A stretch of DNA of 64,000 bases from Caprimulgus europaeus (GCA_907165065.1 OU015530.1:48841465-48905464); one strand, 5' to 3'. Positions 37,401 to 51,005 are shown, numbered from the stretch's first letter. A program made the numbers and translations. Notes: a model not told the origin generated them from the letters alone.

Positions 37401-40400
37401 ATAAAATCAAAGCTAGCCATACTGTCGTAATGAAAATTTTAAAATTACCATTAAACAACATCCTATCATGTACCTTAAGATGGTCCTGACATAGTGTTTC
37501 TGCAGGAATCAGTGCCATATCAATACATGCCCAATAAGATTCAAGGAAGTAAACAGTCCTTTCTGTGCGCACAGAATTTTTTCCAAAACATCCCATACCT
37601 ACTTTGCTGCAGCAGCCGGATCAGCTCCAACTTGTGAGCAATGTTAAAGTCTGTGAGGAAGTATCCCAAGTTCCAATACCAATATGGAAGCAATTGGTTC
37701 TTTCTGTCAAGTTCTTTACCGATCACTGTAGAAAACTACATGTTCCCAAATAACTAATTGGGGTTGCTTTAATCAGTTACTTCTCACTTATTGGCAACAG
37801 CAACAACCAGAAGCTTTCCAAGGATGACATTCACAGACTATCCCAAATCACCAATGACACTCATAAGATGATAGCTTCCCTTCAGGAGACAGTCTTTGTG
37901 GATATGTATGTATACACACCCATGCTCTTGAGCCAGAGGCTTTCCAGTCCTAACAGGATCTGCAAAAGATGTTCCTCTTTTGTGTGCTCTGTACTTGAGC
38001 TGGGAGGAAACTTGTTTCTCCTAAGTGTGTTTTTGCCTGTAGCGTTACACCACAGAGTATCATCCTTTTCTTCCTCTTGTCCCTTTGCAAAATAGCTTAT
38101 TGGTTTTCCTTTAGAAAAAAGGAAAAATGTCTTTTTTTTTTTTAACATTCTGACTACTTTTTGTTCCATTGCTTTGTAATGTTCACCCTAGGTAAGGAGT
38201 TGTGTTAAATGGACATTCCTTCACATTTGTTTGTCTTAGGAGAACATGATATACCACAGGAATATCATATTTATGCTGCCAAGAGCTAATAAAGAGCATC
38301 TTGGAAGATCTTTCAGTTCAACCTCTGATACAGGCAAGTCATGCTGCAGACAGTAACTGGTTGCTAATGCAAATTTGTTTTGGAAGTAGTGAAATACTGT
38401 GGGTCATTCCTGATACATTGCAAGTCTTTGGAGCTCCTGTTGTAAACATTATTTTAAACTTCAAGGATGAGGGTACTCCTAGAGCGTATGAAGTATGTTG
38501 TACCTGATTAATTTATGGAATAAGTAGAGTAAGAATAAATTTATTTGCCAAATAAAATATCCATCTAAATGGATCTTTCTGTGCTTGCTAGTTTGGGAAC
38601 ACAGTGTACCATGGATTTGGATAATACATATTGCTAGTTGCTGTTTCTGCCCTTTAATAAAATCTTTTGAGGTTGATATGCTTTCAGCTTTCCATTTCCT
38701 TACAATTAAGTGGACACCAAAAAGCATTTAAACAAACTTAAAATGGCAAATATATTCTCATAAAAACTATTAATAATCTTGCCTGTCAACAAGAAATAAA
38801 TGTGCAGTTTAAACTAGTAAACAAGGTGTTTAATAATGTGTATCCACTTGCACAAAGTGTATGAAAATCCAAAGAGCAAATGAAAAGTAATGTGAAGAAA
38901 AACCCCCACCAAACATAAAAGGGAGAGTTTTTATGCTGCCTGCCATTTTCCTGTTCTTTATTTCTTTATCTTTCAGTTTCTTACACATTTTGGGTAGAGC
39001 TGTAGAGGATTTAAATAAAAAGGGATTATGTGACTCTTTTATCCATCTCCCAAGGAATTGCTTCTAATCCCAGATCCTGCAGAGCTGCAGGTTACCGAGG
39101 ATGATTCTGGAGAAGGAATTCAACCTCTTCCTGTTGACTACTTGCAGAAGAACCAGCAAAGATACATTTGCTTATTGAAACTGCTGAAATACAAAATCTA
39201 ACAGCATCAGGACTTCCATACCAATCCAATACCCTATCTCTGACAGCAGCAAACAGCAAATATGTAGAGAAGATTGTAAAAACAGGACAAAGACATTTGC
39301 ATTCAAAGTGCTTCCTAAGACAAAGGTAATATCTCTGTGGGTTTTTCTTCCATTAATTTGTTCAATGTCTAACTCATATAAACTTTCAGGAACCCCAGCA
39401 TTCTCTGGAAAGGTCTGTGCATCGTTTGTACATTGTGTGAAAAAAGTAGCTTGATGAGAGTTTAATTTAATGTCCTATTTAGTCTTTTTATTGAGAGAAG
39501 CTACCAGCAATATTTCATTATTCTTCTTCATGCCACCCATGCATGCCCCTGGAATGCCATTAAAAAATTTGTATCATATTAACTCATTGTCAAACTTCTG
39601 CACCAGAGATTTAAGTGAGAAAATGCACACTACTGTTAGCAGCTCAGCTTGTTCATTTGGTAATTCCTTTAGGATCCTTTGGGAATATTGTCAGACCTGA
39701 CAGTTACTATTCTTTTTGTTTGTTTGTTCCATAACTTCTACCAAAATCTTGACTAGAGACAGATTTTCCTTATCGTTTATAAGCAAGACTCTGCCAAGGT
39801 GAGCTTTTAAGACTCCTTCACTGTCATTACAGGTGCAAAGAATCCATTCTGATTTTCTTCTATGGCTTATCTATTTTAAAATATTTATGCACCTTGATCC
39901 TCTATTGGCTGTACTGACGGTCCAGCAGACCTACTGCTTCTGATGTGTTTGAGAAAGACTTTACTATTAGTATTGATACTATTTGGAAGCCTAATCTACT
40001 TTTTCACACGTAATATGTGGAGTTTTATGATTTTTCCGGTTTTCCTTATCTGGGCACATTTTCATCTTTTGAAAGGTTCTGTCTTTCTTCTAATAACCTC
40101 CCCTACCCTTCTGGAATTTTTTTTTTTTGTCTTTCTTTAAATGGGATGCACTTGCCCTGAATTCCTATATGGTGTCTTTGAACAACCTCTTTGCTGCTTG
40201 TCTGAGCTTTACCCTTTGATTATCCCTTTTATTGAGCTTCCTACTCTGTATGTAATTCTTCTTTTTGAAAACAAGAATAAGAGGAGTGGCATTCTTGTTT
40301 ATGGGCATTCTTGTTTATGTATCTCCTACCACAATTAAAATCAAACCAATATCTAGGCTTTACCCAGAGACATCACATATCCTTTAACCCAAGAGGCTCA

Positions 40401-43400
40401 GGGTCAACATACTCCATAGAAAGTGACAGATTGTTGAGTATCATCCTACAGAACTTTCCATACTTTATCATTCCATGAACATTTATTGCATTTCAAAATT
40501 CCATGAGAAATCATCTATTTCTTCAACCTTGTGCTACCTCCTTCAATTTGATTCTTCCCTTATGCATCCTTTCTGCAGTGTCATGTTTGCACCTTTCTTC
40601 CCATCACCATTAACATAATCAATGCACTCAGCCCTTGGCAGAACAGCAAGCCCTTCGTATTTCAGAGTAGCTACAAGAAAACAGAAAAACAAACCATTCA
40701 TTTTCAGAAACACATAATTATTTTCAGAAATAACAGAAAGGCTCTTTGTTTCAAATTCAGTTAGGTAAGAGACTACTTCAAAATAAAGTAGTAACTAAGT
40801 TGCTGTGGCTACTGCGGTCAAAATCACAGGTGCTGGGTATTTTGAAATCCAGATATTGACCAAACATTGCACTCGCCAGGTAAGCTAGCACCATGGCTTG
40901 GCAAATGGGAGTTGGTAAATGACCTTAAGAAGCTGTTGAGAAAAAAAAGAGTGAAATTAATACTATATGCTATCTAGTGTCCAGCCAGTATAGGGTGGAT
41001 AGACAGCAGTGCAGAAAGGCCAGATGACAAAATAATAAACTGTGAGAATATGAGTAAATGACACTTTGAATCTGAGCCCTGTAACTCATCATTACACTAC
41101 AACCAAATGAAAATCGGTGATGAATAGCAGTTATGGTACAGAACTGCAACAAAGACTTACAGGATGTGTGAGTTGGGGGCTGTTTCAGTAGTAAAGACGT
41201 GAATGAGTAACATCAACAGGTAAGTTTGCTATTGCATGAAAACTAGTGCCAGCATTTGATCTTCCAATCTTTCATGTCTTCTGTGCCCCTATAGACTGAG
41301 ATACTTGTACTGAGTAGATGCAGTCAGTTCAAGCGTAATGTAATTTGGAGCTCATTTACTTTAGAGCAGTCCATGCCATCAAAGCTCTGTGATGAAAGCT
41401 GGTTTTGAAATAAAAAATGTCAACATTAAAGGTTTGTTACCAATTGGCATATGCAAACGCATTAAGAAGAAGGGTGAAAAAGTGGAACGACTAGGATGGA
41501 AAAGCATGCATTGTGTGCTCTTGCTATGCTCTGTTTGGACAGAACTTCAACATTTCAATCCAGCCTAAAAAAAAAACCCAAACCAAAACAAAAAAGTAAA
41601 CATTAAGATCTCTGCAGACAATTGCACATAATCACCTTCTAGGACATTCTGAGCTTGTTCCTTTGTTCTGGGTTCTTGTCTTGTTTTAACTGCTTTGTGC
41701 CCTGTGTCATTGCTAACAACTGTGGAAGGAATACATAAAATACCATCAAATCTGGAAAAAAATAGGATATTGCATCCACTCCAGTCATTTTGCTCCAATG
41801 TAAATCACTACATAAGGTGCAAGGCAATAAAGACAGAACCATTGTATTTCCATAGCCTGACCTTAATATTAACTTCTATGACTGGTGAGTCAGTTTCTGT
41901 CTGGTATTTTGACATTTGCCTCTCACTAATCATTCTGCACAATTCCATTAAAAACAGTATATATTAAAGCAGGAAAATCACTTAAGATTAATTTCTAAGT
42001 TGCCAACTCAAAATAGCATTGTGACTGGGGAAAAGCTGATCTGATATTTTAGTTTGAGAGACTTGGTTAGCTAATTGCTGGCATATTTAGTTAGTGCATA
42101 TCATTCCTCAGTTATGAGGTCCACACACTATAGCTGCTATAAGATACTTTAAAAATGAGGAGACTGTGCCATCATTTCTCTGATGATCGTAACTGCAGCC
42201 AGCTACGTGCTCACCTCAAAAAGAGCACTGTGATTTATAGAAATTTTAGGTTTGAGCAGAATTTACATGGTTTCACAGCCAAGTGCTTGATTTGTGTTCC
42301 CAGCTGAACCAAATAGGACTGTTGTCATTGACCTCAAGGTGAACACAGTTGGGCCAGAAATCCAGGATTACGGCTAACAAGGCAATACTCCGTATCTCTT
42401 GAGGGTTCAGTGATTCTAGTCTGAGCTTCCTCAGTATCCACTGCAGCTACACAAATCCAAGGACACTCAGCACCTCTCTAGAATCAGAGCAAGAGATTTT
42501 GGAGTTAGATTCTCAGGCCTCAGTTTGTACTTGTTAAAGAGTGATTCAGGAAATATGGGGAAAGATTCGGCCCACAGACAGGATTTTCCAGCAAAATGTA
42601 AGAATCTAGGACCTACAATCACTTTATTACACCTAATCAACGACATAGTTGGCAATACCCATCTTTTGTGTAATCCCACAGCAATAAATGCACTTTCTCA
42701 GGAGGTGGAAAATGTGCATTTCCAGGGCCACATAAGCCTGAGAGGGTTTGAACATACATCTCTTAGCTGTCCAATCTACCAGGCTCTCTGCTCAAAGATG
42801 CCCTTCAAGTGTCCTCTTGAAGCTAGGCCATTATGCAGCCATGAATCTGGCTGTCATTTTCTAGCCATCTATTTCCAACAAATTTCAAACCAGTTACCTC
42901 ATCTCAACCAAAAAGAAAGTATCAAAGATGTAATTTTCCTCCATATTTCATGAAAATTGATGACCAGATAGAGGAAAGCTTGTCTGTCACCACCACCAAG
43001 TGACAAAGAATAGCACAATCTCGATCTTCCTCTGGTCTCAGTGTGCCTCTGGGTTGACAGTCGGGGCACACTCTTGCTCATTCACAACGATGGCCTTGAT
43101 TCAGGTTGAACTAGGGAAGATGTAGAAATTAAGTTCTCAGCAACCCTGAGGCTTCTGTGCCACAAGGGTTCATAGCTATTTTCTCCTACTTTAATGGGTT
43201 TGGGGTGGTTTTTTTAAGGAATTACTTCTGCTTAACTAGGCCTCAGTTTTTCACAAAGCTTTCTGGATCCTGAATGGACAGAGGCATCTAATGTCTGGGG
43301 AAGGATAGACCACTCATCTTCTCATAATATTTCATTTTGCAGACAGATGATGCTCATGCAAATGCTTGTCTTTCTTCACTCACAGCCTGTGTCACAATTG

Positions 43401-43916
43401 TCCTGCCTTTTCCTGCTTTTCAGACGTTTTCTGTTTAACATGGGCACCTGAAGTGGGTGGTATTGATTTTGTCTATGGAACATTCCTGTGGATTACAGGG
43501 GCTTGTTTTTTCAACATGTGTTTCTTTTACCCTCCTGTTATGTGAGCAAATTCTTCATACAACCTTCAGTAATCCATTCTTGATTAGAGTGTCATTCAGA
43601 TCATGTTACACTGGACAATTAGGCTTCACTTACTACCTTATGCTGTTGAATTTTTCTCTCAATGGAGACAGCCATTTTAGAGTGTCTAAAAGCTTGATTA
43701 CACTAAAGATGAAGTTTCTTATTTCATATCTCCTGGGTAGACTTTAGCTAAGCAATAGAAATCAAGCTCAATATTGACAACTACACTGAAATCTCATCTC
43801 TATTCTTTCGAAAATTCTTGCTTTATGCATATCCCACTAGGCTGATGGTTATTCAAAGTTTTTGACAGAATGATGTTCTGAATTTCTGAAGTATGCTGAG
43901 CTTCCAAAGTGTTGAA

Positions 43917-43974
43917 CCCCCCCCCCCCCAAATTATTGTAAATAATAATTTACAATATTATTATTGTAAATAAT
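43917..43974. repeat. C13 run followed by AT palindrome
   Basis: Thirteen C (43917-43929) precede a perfect inverted repeat at 43935-43956, arms ATTGTAAAT and ATTTACAAT around a 4-nt loop. The left arm plus loop recurs at 43963-43974, suggesting slippage at a hairpin. Confidence 0.85.
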
Positions 43975-44699
43975 ATTGTATCCGAAAGATACAAAAATTT
44001 AACAATCAAAACAACCTCAAGCTGTAACTTCCTCTGACAAAAAAAAGCACTACATATTTACTTGGCTCTACTTCAAGATTTAAAATAATGCAAAATGTAG
44101 CACTCAATCTTTTCACTATATTAATGCAATTTCTCCCCTTCTCCCCTTACCAAGAAGGAGTGGCCTGTATTTTTGATCTCCTTTTTAATCATCCATCTTA
44201 ATGTTTCATTTTCCTCTGTTTCTGGAGAAGAGCAGAGTTCCTGATATAAATACTCCCAGATTACCAAAAAACTAAGACTCAGATCTAGCTTTTGTAAATT
44301 GACCTAAAATCTGCTTTGTACCAAGAAAAGGTACCACTGAACAAAAACATTCATAAAGTAGATCCTGGTAGAGATTTTTTTTCTTCCTCTAGCAAAATTT
44401 ATGGTTGTTTTGAAAAGCACCAAATGGAAAAAATTACCCAAAAGCTAATAAATATTTCTATTTCTGCCAAAAATAGTCATATTTTTTATGGAAAATAAAA
44501 ATTCTCCGCAAAGGTGGGCCCTTTGTATAGAAAACTACTTTTTCTGTGTAAAAAGACAAAACAATCCAGCAACCAATTTTCTGTACAACACTGACTTTGA
44601 TGGAAAAGTTTGGAAAGGGACTATTTACCACAAAGTACAATAGAGAGGCTTGGAAAAAATCTCTAGAAAAGCCTGGTCTAATATTGGTACACAGAGCTA

Positions 44700-45455
44700 G
44701 ATTATAGAAGCTTAGAATGTTTTGGGTTGGAAGGGGCATTAAAGATCATCCAGTTCCAACCCCTCTGCCATCAGCAGGGACACCTTCCACTAGACCAGGT
44801 TGCTCAAAGCCGTATCCAGCCTGGCCTTGAACACTTCCAGGAGGGGGCATCCACAACTTCTCTGGGCAACCTGTTCCAGTGTCTGACCACCCTCATAGTA
44901 AAGAATTTCTTCCTAATATCTTACCTAAATCTACCTGCTTTCAGTTTAAAACCATTACCCCTTGTCCTATTATTACAGGCTCTGATAAAGTCTGTCCCCA
45001 TCTTTCCTGTAGGCCCCTTCAGGTATGGAAGGCTGCTATGGTTGCCCAGCACCTTCTCTTCTCCAGGCTGAACAGCCCCAACTCTCTCAACCTGTCCTCA
45101 TACGGGAAGCTCTCCAGCACCTTGATGATCTTCATGGCTCACCCGTGAACCCACTTGAGCCATGTATCTTTTATGTTGGGGGCCCCAGAACTGTACACAG
45201 TACTCTAGGTGGGGTCTCTTGAGAGCAGAGTAGGAGGGGAGAATCACCTCCCTCGACCTTCCAGCCACACTCCTTTTGACACAGTCCAGGATATGATGGG
45301 CTTTGTGGGCTGCAAGTGCACACTGCCGGCTCACGTTCAGTTTTTCATCCACCAATACCACCAAATCTTTATCTACAGGGCTTCTCTCAGTCCACTCATT
45401 GCCCAGCCTGTATCTATCAATGCTTGGGATTGCCTTGACTCAGGTGCAGAATTAC
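44700..45455 (-). mobile_element. CR1 LINE, 5'-truncated 3' portion, long copy
   Basis: On the + strand it starts with a degraded tail, then GTTTTGGGTTGGAAGGGGC and the CR1 blocks for GATCATCCAGTTCCAACCCC and GGACACCTTCCACTAGACCAGG. It continues through CTGGGCAACCTGTTCCAGTG, CCCCTTGTCCTATTATTACA and CTCTTCTCCAGGCTGAACAG, then the ORF2 part, read on the minus strand as LEYCVQFWGPQHK, and the block for LNVSRQCALAAHKAHHILDCVKRSVAGRSREVI. Similarity fades after about 45455. It is the longest recognisable CR1 piece here and carries 3' UTR plus part of ORF2; it is non-autonomous. Confidence 0.93.
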
Positions 45456-45749
45456 AAAATCCTTTTCACTGGCTGATCAAGTTCAGTCTTTAAAAGCAAT
45501 TTCTTTCTTTGCCCACACTGTTAAGATATTTGTCCAGAACAGCTACTTGGATATCAATCTATGCATTTACTCTCACCTAGGTGAATTCACCTGTTATTCT
45601 GCCAAATTTCCTTTAGTCTACATAGTTCCTTTCCTGGTGACATATTTAATCTCAGTTTATATTTTATCAGAGTACTGAACCAAGCATTCTCTAAAATCCT
45701 TAGGTCTTCATTTATTTGCTTTGCACCTGCTGAATTCATCTCTCTTGAC
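45456..45749. other. Unassigned spacer between two CR1 pieces
   Basis: No exon is visible. It may be the decayed continuation of either flanking CR1 fragment, but I cannot align it by eye. Confidence 0.4.
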
Positions 45750-46570
45750 TGTGGATTGCTAAATTTATACACAACACTCCAGATAAGATCTGACCACTCC
45801 TTTGTGTGTTACCTAGCCTCATTACTTTTCTATCTCTACAGCAAGTATCTCTCCCTTATGTCCTAAAATCACATTTATTTTTCACCGTTGTGTCACATTT
45901 ATACTCATATTTGCCACATGCTGACTTGTACACATAGAACTTCCTGCTATTGCCCTTTAGCTTAAGGTGTAAACACTTGTTCATTAGCACATGACCTTCC
46001 ATTTTGGTCTACTAAATTTCTAGTAGAAAACAACTTCTTTCTAGTGCTTAATTTTCAGTTGATCCAGTTCTGTAAAATATCCAGATACTGCTTACTGTTG
46101 ACAACACCTTGAATATTTAGCATTTTTTGTCAAAATGAAAACAATTGCTAAAAATAATAAATCAAGACCATCCTAGACTGATTTCTGAGGAACTTCACTG
46201 TTATTTGTTTTTATCCTCTTATTTACACACCAGCATTACTTGTCAGGTTCATTTAAACACATTTTGGCCTAATAAATTTTTCATTAAGCTCCATAATTTC
46301 AATTTTAACTAGCAATTTCTATGGCACTGTATCAAATCCTTTACGGACAGCTATTTAGAATAAATCTGATGTCTTTTCATTGTGTGGAAAATTTGCCTTA
46401 GTAAAGAAAAGTATTGGATTAAGCTAGTACTGACTCCTCTTGATAACTACTACTTTTACTTTATTTTTCATTTTTCTACCCTTCTGCACTTCTCTACTTT
46501 CCTAAAGCCTTGACTGCCACTTAATCAGTTCATTTTTGCTGCAGTTTTTGAGTTTTGCCTCTAGAGTTTT
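45750..46570 (-). mobile_element. Very old CR1/L3-like LINE ORF2 remnant
   Basis: On the + strand the order of weak matches follows the reverse complement of CR1/L3 ORF2: ACACTCCAGATAAGATCTGACC, then a block like GACTGATTTCTGAGGAACTTCACT (compare GACTGACCCCTGAGGGACACCACT), then GGCACTGTATCAAATCCTTTAC (compare the family GACAGTGTCAAAAGCCTTAC). Last comes a block like GTACTGACTCCTCTTGATAA (compare CCATGCTGACTCTTCCCAAT). The copy is so diverged that no frame survives, so it is much older than the adjacent CR1. Confidence 0.55.
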
Positions 46571-49500
46571 GTGGTGAAGTCTATACTTTACTTTAAATTG
46601 TACTAAAAAAATTTATCATAATCATAACATAACCACTACAAAACCCCTAAAACTAATGGGGACAATTTTCCTCTCATTGTATCAGAATAAAAAAATACTT
46701 CAAATTTTCAGAATAAAAAGATTTGATTTCTTCATATCCAGTAAAAGACTCAAAATTCACTGATCCAACCTAGAACTTTGTAGCAAATCTAAAATGAAAC
46801 TAAAATGACATTAGCCAAGTATTTTCCATTATGCCAGATAGCCAATTTTTTTATTTTATATTTAATTTATAAATTAAAAAATCAGATTCTACTTCATCTA
46901 TACATGTGAATGAATTTAATATGTTCAACAAGTATTAATGAAAGGATCTGCCTATAATGGAAATTTGAAAAATAGAATACCCTGGCCATGAGATTGGAAA
47001 GGTTCATTATACTGAACAGACTTCTCTCACTCTTTTGAAATTACAAAAGACCCAGGAATCTTATAAAATTGAAGGAGAGAGGAAAAAAAATTGCATACTT
47101 TACACTAAGTATTGTAGACTTGACTCTGTCTTTGGTGGACAATGCCCCTGTGCCATATCCCGATGGAAGATTTCAGTTACAGACATATCCTTAATCAAGA
47201 CATTTAAAACTCTGTGAGTCCTGAACTTAACATACCAAAAAGAAAAGTCTCTTTGTTTGCATAGAGTTTCTTTGTGTTTCCAATCTGCAGAAACATATTT
47301 TGGAGAAGCCAAGCTACTTGCACATCACAGAAAGTCCACTCTGAAGAGTTCTTCGTATCACTGTGTTGTTGGCTAGGAATACGTGCTGTTTGGATGCCTT
47401 TGGTATGCTGATGTTGGTCAACTGTCGTTCTGCAGGCCACTGCAACAAAGCAGTTTGTGGAGCAGTTTGAGCATCGTCACCAGAGGATACACTCTTGGCT
47501 ACAGCATGAAGCTACTCTTCATGCCTAGAGACAGCAGGGCACTGTTGGGAATGCTGAAATAGAAGAGAATGTAAAAGCTGAGGTGACACTTCAGAACAGC
47601 CTTTCCTTAGAAAACTCTCAGCATGGTATTGTTTCTTTGTCTAAGAAACAAGCACAGGGTTCAAGAGATTATGTAGATATATGATGATCAGTAACAACAG
47701 CAAGTTTGTAGTAACCAGGAGGACTTTTTGAACACCCACTGGAGCTGCAGATAAAATATACTGTTGAGTTTCTTTTCATTATTCAGAAAATCTGCATCTC
47801 ACCTTCTCCTCTTACTACAGCTACTACAACATTGGACAGTAGCAATACTGTGCTGCTTCTCACAGGAAGGTGGTGTAGCCCTGGAGCTTGTCCAAGGTCT
47901 GAATTCCCATTGTCATGAAGAGCACACATACTGTTTGCCTCACTCAGGCCTGGCACCTCCTTTGTTGTGCTTCCATCTGATCATTGAAAGAGACTCAATA
48001 AGACCATCTAAGTTAATAGTTACTGATGCTAAAATTTTGGGGAACTTAAATCTTCTCTGATATAAAATGTCCAAACAGCACTTACATTAAAGATACAGTT
48101 CCTTTTTCTTGGAAACCCTAATGCCTATTTCCATGGCTGATTAAATCTTCCCTTAAGGATCTGGACTGCAGAAAAAAAAGCACCTAACAAAATGCAGGAT
48201 GACAGCAGAGAGTGCCTTCAGGAGATTTAGGAATATCTGATGAAGACCTAGTGTCTTTGCTAAGTGTGAAGACTTAGGAAGAACATCCCTTTTGCAATGA
48301 GACTTAGTACAGCATTCCGCATAAAGTGAAAGCAAAAAATCTCTCTGCAGTCTTGAAAGCAGGACTCAAAACATGTGAAATAGCTTTAGCAGCTCAAGAG
48401 ATAGTCACCCTTGAAAGAAATATATTGTCCAAGATGTCTTGTACACATGCTTTGAGGGAAATCCTTACAACTTTTTAATGCAGTTAAGGTATTTCTGGCA
48501 ACTGTATGTTATACACCGTGTAAACAATAATTGTTAGATGATTGGACAAAATAAAATCTTTTCAGCAATGAAAGCAATGGTTTTTTTAGTCTTTATATAT
48601 GAAAAGAACATGAACTACATTCTCCAGGCTTCATCCATCAATAATTTGTTCTATTTTCAGGCAAAAAAAGCACTTATCTATAAAATATTAGTATTTGATG
48701 CATGTGGTGTCTCATGTCAAAGTGTCACTGGGAACAGCGACAGAAGAAATGGTTGAGAAATAACTGATGATTTTTCTTTTTGCCTTAAAATGCCGATTCA
48801 TTGAAAATAAAACATCACAAAAATCTGACTCTGGAAAATCTTCTGAGAGAACAGATACCAGTTTCAAAACAACTTTGCCAGTTCTGGGGTATGTGGACTG
48901 CCTACTACCTGAGATACTAGTTTCTGTCTGTCCACAGATGGAATAATAATGACAGTTCCCAAGACTGTTTCTATACAGAATGTTAACACTAATTTGTTAA
49001 TTGGTTTCCCAGACTACTCAGCTTCAACAGCTTAATGACTCATTAGCTGTAAGAATCAAACACTGGGTTTTGGTGTCTGGCAACTCTTGTGTCCTCAGCT
49101 GCTGGGGCAGTCCAACTGGTGGACAGTCCGCCTGACAGCTCCTCTGCAAAGGGACTGCTGTTGGGTTTACTGCTGAAGTTCTTGAGGAGCCTGGACATGT
49201 ATACATTTCATTCATGAGGGTGACTGGATTTAAAGATTGTTAGTGGGATGCCAGCCATAACAAAGTGCAAGAAATAACTTCCAAAGACAGAAAGGATTTT
49301 TCCAAAGCCTTGAAATAATGGTAACACATCAGATTCATGTAAAATATAAGATAAATGGTTTTGAGATTGTTATTTTGGAAAGACCTTTAGCTCTTAACAA
49401 ATTGCTAAGAGCACGTGCAGCTGCATGTGTCAATAACCAGGAGCCCAAAGAGGAACCTTGGACACTGGTCTCAGGAATCAGAGGGGTTGCGCTGTGCAAT

Positions 49501-50419
49501 TCTCCATTTCCAAAAGGTTTGACCTGAGAGTCTGCCCAGGAACCTTAGGGCTAGCAGCATAACCAGGTTCTTCTTCAACCCAGCTGTTTTAGAAGTAGGT
49601 GCAATTGACAATTTGGTCCACCTGTCACATACAAATCAAAGTCAATCCAAAGGGATACTATTGTATGTTATAATGAAAATATTTTCATTATTTGATCATA
49701 TGCCATCCTACAAGAAGTTTTTATTTCTACATTAACATTTCCCTCTGCTCTCAGCATGCAGATGATAACATTCCTCATTATGGTTTGTACTATTTCTTTT
49801 TAATGATGTCACAAGGTTATAATCAGGTCTTTTTTTCCTCAATATATGAAAAGATTTTTTGCAAATGCATTACAAATTATGAAAATTTTCTTCAGCTTTT
49901 TTCTAGAAGTGTCCTTGGTTTGCTTATAGCTGGTTATTTTGGGTGCCATAAGGCTATTTAGAAGAGTTTTATGCTGCTTGCTCACTCCTTTATAATACAT
50001 AGAACTTAAATTGCTGCACATATTAGACAGTGGAAAGACAACTCTAATTTATTCTCATTCTCAGCTAAAAGCCAGCATATAAACTCTGTTTTTTCTATGA
50101 CAAAAGGTATAGGCTACTATAAATGTCAGTGAATTATATTTTTTATATGCTTTATGAGACAACACTAAGATCCATGCCTGGTGTAAACTGCCAGGCAATA
50201 ATACGGACTTGCCTTAAACTGTTGGTCCTCTTTTGAGACCTCAAAAAAAAAACAGCTTGGGAGGAAGAAAGATTTTGTAATACAGTTGATCTGCCCAGTG
50301 ATAAGACTGACCCTGCCAGGGATCGCTTCACTTACCCCCACCTGTGTGGGGGTTTTTGTGTGTGTCTGACTTGAGGGGACCGTGCTCGATTACCTTAGTG
50401 GTTTCACTGGCAAAAGGCA
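46571..50419. other. Intergenic region just upstream of the VIPR2 CpG island
   Basis: AT-rich DNA without an exon or young repeat that I can recognise. Frames of up to 98 codons (47764-48060) have no domain. Distal regulatory elements for VIPR2 could lie here, but nothing in the sequence alone identifies one. Confidence 0.55.
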
Positions 50420-50900
50420 CGGGCTATCGGGGCGGGCACCCAGGCTCTTCGGGATGTGTAAGCATGAGGAGAAAGGGCTTCGCCAGCACCTCGGGGCAGG
50501 CAGAGCCGGGTAAATGCCGTCCCTAAGCCGGCAAAAGCCCGGCATGGTGAGGGAGCAGCTGCGGGGCGCTGGGACGGGCGAGGGGCGTCCCAGCTGAAGG
50601 GAACGACCCGCACCTCTTATGGGGGGAGCAACCGCGGCAGGGAGAGGGAGGAGGAGAAAAGGAAGCCGAGGAGAGGGGCTGAGGAGAAGCGGGAGGGAAG
50701 GCAGCCGGGGTCTAGAGGAGGAGCTGAGCGCAGAGGGGCGGCGGACACGGACTCAGTCGGGCCGGGAGCTGACGGCCGCCGGAGCGGTAGGCGGTCGGTC
50801 GGGAAGCGGCCGGGGACAGGTGCGGCAGCCGCCCACAGCAGCAGGGCGGCGGCCGCCCGCGGGGCTCGGCTCGGCGCCCCGGCAGCGGCCCCCGGGCTCT

Positions 50901-51005
50901 ATGGTTCCGCGGAGGGACCCGGTTCTTGCTCGCCGCCTTCGAAGGGGGCCCGCGGAGCGGCGCGGGGCAGCGCAGCCCGCCGGCCTCGGCTCTTGGCTGG
51001 CATGA
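50901..51005 (+). CDS. Upstream ORF in the VIPR2 leader, overlapping the start codon as ATGA
   Basis: An ATG at 50901 opens a 34-codon frame, rich in Arg, Pro, Ala and Gly, whose TGA stop (51003-51005) overlaps the VIPR2 ATG (51002-51004) as ATGA. The uORF start has a modest context (T at -3, G at +4). The same frame is open further upstream to an ATG at 50619, so if the transcript begins earlier the uORF could be 128 codons. Whether it is translated is unknown. If it is, ribosomes would have to reinitiate or leak past it to make the receptor. Part of the frame may be open just because the region is GC-rich. Confidence 0.4.
   Translation: MVPRRDPVLARRLRRGPAERRGAAQPAGLGSWLA

Larger units (their letters stand above)
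30232..44699. other. Long intergenic stretch, no supported gene
   Basis: About 14.5 kb of AT-rich DNA without a recognisable exon. It starts with a pyrimidine-rich stretch (30232-30330) continuing the low-complexity context of the LTR. Small features listed separately are two MIR-like fragments (31088, 32258), a G-rich tract (34368) and a hairpin-forming AT palindrome next to a C run (43917). Frames of up to 142 codons (for example 42525-42953) have no domain and no coding-like context. Confidence 0.55.
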
